From positions 1-33,956 of IMG/VR virus record IMGVR_UViG_3300034119_000805: a stretch of 33,956 nucleotides of DNA; one strand, given 5' to 3'. Source of the stretch: a virus. A program made the position numbers and the translations under genes. The notes beneath the pieces are model-generated. The model made no database searches and was not told the origin of the DNA. It was given only the letters and a program-made list of their open reading frames with translations. Position 1 is the stretch's first letter. Each line of letters starts with the position of its first letter. Below are positions 29,808 through 33,956 of the stretch, one piece after another.

Positions 29808-32072
29808 TTACTGTTCCTCTTGGGGAGGATTCATTTTTCTGAATTCAAGTGCCGCTTTAGAGTCGCGAATGGCGACGTCTTGGTCAGCTTTACGCTGGCG
29901 GATTTGAAAGTCAAGCTCTGCTTTCTGGCGAGCCATGTCCATTTTCATTTGATGCTCTTGCATCTTGAGGTCAATTGGATTCGGTCCGACCTGTTGCGGC
30001 TGCCCGCCTTCGGCAGCCATTTGCTCTTGCGCGTCCATCTGATCACGCTGGATCTTCTGGAGTGCCTTGCTAGTGTTGTTAATAGCCTCCTCAGCGAATT
30101 GCATGATCTGTTTGGCCTGACTGACCATCGATTGCAACGAAGGGTCGCCAGAGGCAAACTGGAGCGTTTCTCCGATATGCTGGTAGAACGCTTGGAGCAT
30201 CGGCAACACTTGTTGCGGATCCGCCTGTCCGACGTTGATCTGTTCGATGATCTGGTTGAGCACTGGCAAGTGTGTCTGCAAGTGCATTCCGTGCATCTCG
30301 TTCGGCACAACAGGAACGGGCTGTCCGGCCTGAAGTTGCTGGTTCTCGAAGAACGCGATCTTGAGGTCAACGGTTGGGCGTTCCTCAACATTGGCGGGAA
30401 CGTAGCGGTCGGCAAGATCATGGCCGACGCGTGTGCTGACGATGTCGCGAGTGAGGTTACGGCGACCGACCTCATCGAACGTGCCAGCCATTGCTTGCAT
30501 CTCGCGGAGAGCGACAAGACGGTTTGCGTAGGAACCATTTCCGATAGAGCGGACGGCCTTCGTTTTGCTGAGGTCGAGCTTCTTGATGAACTCTGCCTCG
30601 ACACCGCGATCGGCACAACGTTTGTAGAATTCCTTAATAGCTGAATCTGGTCTTTTGTTTTCGACGATACGACGAACGACCTCACGCATCAGGCGAGTCC
30701 ACGCTGCGTAGAACAAGTTAAGCGAAGCGCCAGACAGTCTGGTAGCGACGTCCATGTCGGCGACCACTTGCATCTGGTTCTTGTAGGGAGACGACTGGTT
30801 CGGTCCGTAGGTCGAGACGGTGTCGGTGTTGAGCTGAAGCTGTGTTGTGAGATCCTGCAACGCTGGCATCACAGCTTGTGACAAGTTTGGGATCGCCTTC
30901 TCGACGATCTTCACGTTGGGCGACACAATGGCATACGCACCGTAATAGGTGAACTGCAACTCATCCAGAGCGCGTTGTGATTCCGGCTGTAGCATGACAG
31001 CGGAGGACAGCATCGCGCCATCAATCATCTGGCAACGGAGACGGTTGCTAGTCTGGATGTGGTTGAAGATGCGCTGGCCCAAACCACGTATGGAGTGGTA
31101 GGTTCCGTTGGAACCAACGCCGTATGTAAACATGACATACGCCTGTTCTGGCGACGAATAACGAGAAAGTTTCTTGTAGCAAAAGTCTTTCGGAGAGTCT
31201 TCAGCGCAAATAAAATGACTGACACTGCCATCCATCTCACGGATAAGGAAGTGTAAAACAGACACAGTGGGGTTCTGAAGTCCAGTATATAAGTCATTAT
31301 TTTTTAGCTCCTGCTGGATTGCTTCCCAATCTGTGTAGAGGGAGCCACCTTCGGAATAGCGTCGGCCAGTTGTCTTAACATTTTTGGTGATGATGCGCTT
31401 TACTTCGTCCGGATTCCACCCGACCTTAGTGGCGACCTCTTCGTTACGGACGAACGAATAGAGTTCATGCAAAAGATATTCGCGGCGGATCACCGCGACA
31501 TCAACGGAGTTCTCGCTAGACGGGGTTTGGCGAGGGATGAGGATATCAGCAAAACTACCGACACGGAAACGCCACTCGTCTGGATTGTCAAAGTAGGCAA
31601 CGCCGACTCCGTGCTTGATGAATGTGGTACAGAGGCGGAGATAGGAACTGTGAAACTCTGGCCAGTTGCGAAGCATATGTGTCACCTCTTCGGCGATTAC
31701 GTCTTCTTTGTAGCCCATCTGGCTTTTTTCTCCGAGCGTTCCCTTCACTTCGACGAGCTTTTCGAGAGAGCTGTAGAGATCGACGTAAGCCGAAAGCGAG
31801 ATGTCCAACAAGCGCTGGGCGTCTCCGAAGTTTAGGTTCGTCTTGAGCTGCTGCCCACTAGAAGCAAGTTTTGCAGAATCGTACGGAGCCGCGCCGTCAA
31901 ACATCGAATCGATACGGGCGCGAGTGACTGATGACTTCTCATCCCCACGACGAAGAGCGTTGAAAATTGACAACGCCGATTGTACGTCTTTAAGTCTGGT
32001 TTCGACTGGCTTGCCCTTTTCGTCCAAGGCTTCTAAAGCAAGACCGTCGATATCGAGATGCGTAGATGACAT
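29808..32072 (-). CDS. Portal protein, 754 aa
   Basis: Length, position at the head of the morphogenesis genes, and sequence style fit a short-tailed phage portal: MFDGAAPYDSAKLASSGQQL, then NWPEFHSSYLRLCTTFIKHG, VGVAYFDNPDEWRFRVGSF, IRGLGQRIFNHIQTSNRLR and ISLSAYVDLYSSLE. A long Gln/Met/Glu-rich C-terminal coiled coil (QMDAQEQMAAEGGQPQQVG, QMKMDMARQKAELDFQIRQR) resembles the barrel and tail of large portals. It forms the dodecameric DNA gateway at one capsid vertex. A sigma70-like promoter lies just upstream. Confidence 0.85.
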   Translation of the reverse strand: MSSTHLDIDGLALEALDEKGKPVETRLKDVQSALSIFNALRRGDEKSSVTRARIDSMFDGAAPYDSAKLASSGQQLKTNLNFGDAQRLLDISLSAYVDLYSSLEKLVEVKGTLGEKSQMGYKEDVIAEEVTHMLRNWPEFHSSYLRLCTTFIKHGVGVAYFDNPDEWRFRVGSFADILIPRQTPSSENSVDVAVIRREYLLHELYSFVRNEEVATKVGWNPDEVKRIITKNVKTTGRRYSEGGSLYTDWEAIQQELKNNDLYTGLQNPTVSVLHFLIREMDGSVSHFICAEDSPKDFCYKKLSRYSSPEQAYVMFTYGVGSNGTYHSIRGLGQRIFNHIQTSNRLRCQMIDGAMLSSAVMLQPESQRALDELQFTYYGAYAIVSPNVKIVEKAIPNLSQAVMPALQDLTTQLQLNTDTVSTYGPNQSSPYKNQMQVVADMDVATRLSGASLNLFYAAWTRLMREVVRRIVENKRPDSAIKEFYKRCADRGVEAEFIKKLDLSKTKAVRSIGNGSYANRLVALREMQAMAGTFDEVGRRNLTRDIVSTRVGHDLADRYVPANVEERPTVDLKIAFFENQQLQAGQPVPVVPNEMHGMHLQTHLPVLNQIIEQINVGQADPQQVLPMLQAFYQHIGETLQFASGDPSLQSMVSQAKQIMQFAEEAINNTSKALQKIQRDQMDAQEQMAAEGGQPQQVGPNPIDLKMQEHQMKMDMARQKAELDFQIRQRKADQDVAIRDSKAALEFRKMNPPQEEQ

Positions 32073-32080
32073 TCGCGTGG

Positions 32081-32108
32081 ATAGTAAGTTTTACAGAAAA
32101 GATGTCAA
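32081..32108 (-). promoter_or_regulatory. Sigma70-like promoter for the portal-led operon
   Basis: On the leftward strand TTGACA (32108-32103) and TACTAT (32086-32081) are separated by 16 nt. The -35 is a perfect match to the bacterial consensus and the -10 matches at four of six positions. It lies in the gap between the NUMOD4-like gene and the portal ATG, the expected place for a late promoter, leaving a very short leader. Confidence 0.55.
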
Positions 32109-32112
32109 GACC

Positions 32113-32568
32113 TTATTCTTCTTCGTTGAAATTCGCGTCGGCTCCCCACACATGTCGAACGAATCGAGCGAGACGAATCTGGTAGCGTCTCCCGTCAGCG
32201 CGGCGGATCGAGATGTACCGCTTGTTGGTCGGGCCATGCAGGAAGTCCGGAACGATGTAGTAGCTGTTGGCGTGCACCCCACACTTCGATTTCCGTAGGC
32301 AGTAGACATCGCCGTAGTTGGTGACAGCGTAGTCTGGGAAGTCATCATGCAAACGAGCATTCTCCCGCTCGAAGACATATTCGTGGGTGAGCTGCATTTC
32401 GGGCTCGATAGCTTTAGAAAGATTGAGACGACGGCGGACACCATCGTCGCACCAAACCCTCCCGAAAACTCCATTGTCAGATCGGCTAACGCGGAGTCGC
32501 TTGCCATCGCGGTAGAGGCGATTGTCAGAATCTACGGTGTACTTTGTGACGTTGGGGATAATGGGCAT
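32113..32568 (-). CDS. NUMOD4/HNH-like DNA-binding protein, 151 aa
   Basis: The middle contains FPDYAVTNYGDVYCLRKSK, the NUMOD4-type pattern (Y-x-V-T/S-N-x-G-x-V) found in HNH homing endonucleases, followed by YISIRRADGRRYQIRLARFV and RHVWG, where HNH proteins usually have v-x-x-H-r-l-V-A. The catalytic His is not evident (Arg at that place), so this may be an inactive, DNA-binding relative or a domesticated regulator. An N-terminal segment (YRDGKRLRVSRSDNGVFGRV) repeats part of the same layout. It is the first large gene of the leftward module, immediately before the portal promoter. Confidence 0.6.
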   Translation of the reverse strand: MPIIPNVTKYTVDSDNRLYRDGKRLRVSRSDNGVFGRVWCDDGVRRRLNLSKAIEPEMQLTHEYVFERENARLHDDFPDYAVTNYGDVYCLRKSKCGVHANSYYIVPDFLHGPTNKRYISIRRADGRRYQIRLARFVRHVWGADANFNEEE

Positions 32569-32579
32569 GGCGGTAAAAT

Positions 32580-32670
32580 GATATCGGCCCCTTAAAAGTC
32601 AAGATCTTTTTCTTGCTGTGAGAAAATAATTTTCTGTAGTGAAAAAGATAACGGCCCCCTAAGAGTCAAG
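32580..32670 (-). promoter_or_regulatory. Two 24-bp direct repeats upstream of the structural operon
   Basis: Copies at 32580-32603 and 32647-32670 match at 21 of 24 positions and lie 67 nt apart. On the leftward strand the consensus is CTTGACTyTTArGGGGCCGwTATC. Both contain TTGACT and a TATC 13 nt further on, too close for a standard sigma70 promoter. They are candidate binding sites for a phage or host regulator, or phage-type promoters, controlling the NUMOD4-like gene and the structural genes. Confidence 0.6.
32621..32635. promoter_or_regulatory. AT-rich palindrome between the direct repeats
   Basis: AGAAAAT-A-ATTTTCT is a perfect palindrome with 7-nt arms and one central base, the size of a dimeric repressor operator. 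It lies between the two 24-bp repeats. Confidence 0.45.
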
Positions 32671-32690
32671 TTATTTTCCCCCCTATATAT

Positions 32691-32766
32691 AAAAACTTTT
32701 CTATAACTACTATAAACTGATTGGGCTATAACCCAATCAGTTTATTCTATTCTATAGAAAGTTTTT
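32691..32766. repeat. Nested inverted repeats in an AT-rich region (origin or RNA candidate)
   Basis: An inner perfect 13-bp stem (TAAACTGATTGGG 32713-32725, CCCAATCAGTTTA 32732-32744) with a 6-nt loop is enclosed by an outer stem (AAAAACTTTTCTATA 32691-32705, TATAGAAAGTTTTT 32753-32766) with one bulged base. Flanks are TATATATA-rich. The layout could form a long RNA structure or a cruciform, and suits a replication origin or a regulatory RNA. Confidence 0.7.
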
Positions 32767-33037
32767 GAAGTGGGTCGTAGCACCATTACAAAAGTATACA
32801 CATTTTAAGGGGGTAAGACGCTGCAACCTGCATCCTGTAAGGCTTAGCGGCGATTCCCGCACTGTAAATTCCGCTCCGTTTATCGTGCGTAAACGCAAAT
32901 AATATGCGTTAATAAGCCCTAAAAAGGGTCAAATAAACTAGAAAAGTAACAAGTCGTATAAAAGGCGATTAAACAGATTGGCCTAAAAATGGCCAAAAAT
33001 GGGGGGTCTTATGCAACAAGTCGGGATGTTGGATAAG

Positions 33038-33071
33038 CTGATAAGTGAAAAAGCAACAAATCACTTATCAG
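33038..33071. repeat. Perfect 11-bp stem-loop at the end of a small leftward gene set
   Basis: CTGATAAGTGA (33038-33048) and TCACTTATCAG (33061-33071) pair perfectly around a 12-nt A-rich loop. It lies just past the small leftward genes at 33061-33508 and may end or stabilise their transcript. No clear T-run follows. Confidence 0.7.
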
Positions 33072-33138
33072 AACCCCTATCCTGAGCCATGATTCCGGTC
33101 ACTCGAACGATCTTGACGGTCAGCTTTTCGCCGCCCAT
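33061..33138 (-). CDS. Possible tiny ORF, 25 aa
   Basis: ATG at 33138 opens a frame MGGEKLTVKIVRVTGIMAQD and a few more residues, ending at the hairpin arm. It overlaps the 3' end of the 50-aa membrane gene by 19 nt in another frame. The peptide has a plausible strand (LTVKIVRVTG), as seen in very short phage genes, but there is no other evidence. Confidence 0.25.
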   Translation of the reverse strand: MGGEKLTVKIVRVTGIMAQDRGSDK

Positions 33139-33272
33139 ATGAGTCCGACATTGGCCATCGCGTATGAAAACCACACCAAAGCCCATGGCAAGTCGCCCTT
33201 AATCGTATAACTTACGCCCACCGTCGCGTATAGGACCATCGCGATCCCAACAACTATCTGCTCGAAACTCAT
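33120..33272 (-). CDS. Small two-helix membrane protein, 50 aa
   Basis: The ATG at 33272 overlaps the stop of the upstream gene (ATGA). The product has two membrane segments: IVVGIAMVLYATVGVSYTI and PWALVWFSYAMANVGLIWA, joined by KGDL. The hairpin with a short charged turn and the phrase WFSYAMANVGLI are familiar from small phage membrane proteins of unknown function. It is far from the lysis cassette, so a holin role is not implied. Confidence 0.72.
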   Translation of the reverse strand: MSFEQIVVGIAMVLYATVGVSYTIKGDLPWALVWFSYAMANVGLIWAAKS

Positions 33273-33508
33273 TTCGTTATTCCTGATTCCCGTTTCCTTT
33301 TCCGTTGTTCCTTGATCCGGTCTTTGTTCTTCGCGTAGTAGCTCTTGTTGTACTGCTTCATCGCTTCCCGCTCCTCTGGATCAAGGAAGTCGCGCACCTC
33401 TCGCTTCCGAACGATGATGTGTTTGTTCTTCTCGTAATAGGATCGCTGATACGCGATTCGGGCTTCCTTGTTTTTCAAGTAGTACTCTTGCTTTCGTGGG
33501 TCGGGCAT
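33269..33508 (-). CDS. Basic repeat protein, YYxKNK type, 79 aa
   Basis: From ATG 33508 the product starts MPDPRKQEYYLKNKEARIAY and contains three copies of Y-Y-x-K-N-K (EYYLKNK, SYYEKNK, SYYAKNK) in a highly charged helical context. The same repeats form the N-terminal DNA-binding part of many phage HNH and endonuclease VII-like proteins, but no Cys/His nuclease centre is present here. It is either a stand-alone nucleic-acid-binding protein or a truncated endonuclease. An upstream in-frame start (33553) is less likely because the pattern starts at the chosen Met. Confidence 0.65.
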   Translation of the reverse strand: MPDPRKQEYYLKNKEARIAYQRSYYEKNKHIIVRKREVRDFLDPEEREAMKQYNKSYYAKNKDRIKEQRKRKRESGITK

Positions 33509-33653
33509 GCCCAAGACTAGCCAAAGCCGGACCGTTGTCAAATTTTTTCTCACGGACGCATATATACATGTGTGTCTCTCACGAAAAACTGACTAGTGAC
33601 GGGTGGCGTGTCGGCTCTCAACTTGTGACAATGTGTGTAAAACGGAGTCGGCT

Positions 33654-33674
33654 AGCCGTTGAAAATCAACGGCT
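33654..33674. terminator. Possible terminator hairpin
   Basis: AGCCGTTG (33654-33661) and CAACGGCT (33667-33674) pair around AAAAT. On the + strand TACGG and CTTTTTCG follow, giving a weak T-run 6 nt past the stem. It may terminate rightward transcription or be a stable non-terminating hairpin. Confidence 0.35.
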
Positions 33675-33910
33675 TACGGCTTTTTCGCCGCTTTTCCTTT
33701 CCGATTTGATGTCATCTTGGATAGTGAACCATGGATCCGGCTTCCGGAATCAGGGTGCAGGTCTCCGGCTTTGCTGGCCAGCGGGTGGGTCGGCCTTGCC
33801 GCGATGCCGCTTGCCCTGCTTCCGGTTTCCTGCACCATGAACCATGGATCCGGTTGCCTGTTGCCTGTCTCCGGTTGCCTGTCTCCGGTTGCCTGTCTCC
33901 GGTTGCCTCC

Positions 33911-33933
33911 CACTAGTGCGGGCCGCACTAGTG
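33911..33933. repeat. Perfect 23-nt palindrome near the right end
   Basis: CACTAGTGCGG (33911-33921) and CCGCACTAGTG (33923-33933) are exact reverse complements around a single G. It follows the 14-nt tandem repeats by 3 nt. Size and symmetry suit a protein-binding site or a structural DNA element. Confidence 0.75.
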
Positions 33934-33956
33934 CCAAAAGCAAGGTGTCCTGCAAT

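Larger units (their letters stand above)
32569..33060. other. Largest internal non-coding region
   Basis: No gene is supported in these 492 bases. Besides the repeats listed separately, it holds TGCGT-AA-ACGCA (32886-32897), CCCT/AGGG near 32920, and TTGGCC-TAAAAAT-GGCCAA (32978-32996). A rightward 24-codon ORF starts at ATG 33011 after a GGGGGG run but spans the hairpin at 33038-33071 and is unconvincing. Density of inverted repeats and AT-richness make this the best candidate for a replication origin or control region. Confidence 0.6.
33554..33956. other. GC-rich repeat-bearing end region
   Basis: No supported gene. Composition is visibly more GC-rich than the rest. A 16-nt direct repeat TGAACCATGGATCCGG occurs at 33725-33740 and 33838-33853. 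Three perfect 14-nt tandem units (GTTGCCTGTCTCCG, 33860-33901) are flanked by half units. Open frames here on both strands are repetitive and shift through the 14-nt unit, so they are not convincing. The region may be the intergenic space before the helicase gene if the genome is circular or was opened here. Confidence 0.6.

Noticed and set aside
29820-30644. 274-aa + strand ORF opposite the portal gene
   Set aside because: Leu/His-rich antisense translation, typical of reverse frames of Gln/Glu-rich coding sequence.
33011-33085. 24-codon rightward ORF after a GGGGGG run
   Set aside because: Very short, spans a perfect hairpin and opposes the adjacent small genes.
33860-33908. Tandem repeats considered as a CRISPR array
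   Set aside because: Units are 14 nt and directly adjacent, with no spacers and no cas genes.
33674-33955. 93-aa minus-strand ORF across the GC-rich repeats
   Set aside because: Most of the peptide is translated 14-nt tandem repeat, with changing frame phase; only its last 12 residues (MTSNRKGKAAKKP type) look protein-like.

Overview
The window looks like most of a tailed double-stranded DNA phage genome, probably a short-tailed (podovirus-like) phage known only from environmental sequence. Hallmarks are a family A DNA polymerase, a primase-SF3 helicase, a Cas4-like nuclease, portal, scaffold and major capsid proteins, fibres, and a holin/amidase pair. No tape-measure or major tail-tube gene is recognisable, and no terminase is visible, so part of the genome probably lies outside. 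Very few genes have a Shine-Dalgarno motif, which suggests a host with SD-independent initiation (Bacteroidota is one possibility). The promoter-like TTGACA boxes do not settle the host.

Layout. Bases 1-12125 are read rightward and hold the early/replication module: a SNF2-type helicase interrupted by an intein, a dATP/dGTP diphosphohydrolase-like protein, a tRNA-Thr(UGU), a chain of tiny overlapping genes, a PD-(D/E)XK Fe-S nuclease, a probable replication accessory protein, DNA polymerase A and a PrimPol-type primase/SF3 helicase. From 33508 down to 12082 almost everything is read leftward. In transcription order: small membrane protein, NUMOD4-like protein, portal, scaffold, capsid, decoration protein, two jelly-roll-adaptor plus fibre modules, further virion proteins, connector-like protein, holin, amidase, and a PD-(D/E)XK endonuclease that meets the primase tail to tail. 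One glycine-rich gene (16628-17551) runs against this direction inside an AT-rich island.

Most striking feature. The helicase intein (287-1333) is one continuous reading frame from its first Cys to its terminal His-Asn. Its homing endonuclease, of the Vsr-like EDxHD family, lies in the +1 frame (444-1259), completely nested inside the intein frame. The endonuclease is therefore not fused to the intein, as in classical inteins, and does not sit between split halves, as in fractured genes. It overlaps the intein out of frame, and the intein frame carries no stop codon across the whole 816-nt overlap.

Other points of note are three quasi-palindromes with compensated base changes inside the nucleotidase-like gene, Leu at the polymerase position equivalent to Pol I 762, a terminator embedded in an opposing gene, long perfect stem-loops around the capsid gene, a regulatory-looking region with direct repeats and nested inverted repeats (32580-32766), and GC-rich tandem repeats at the right end.
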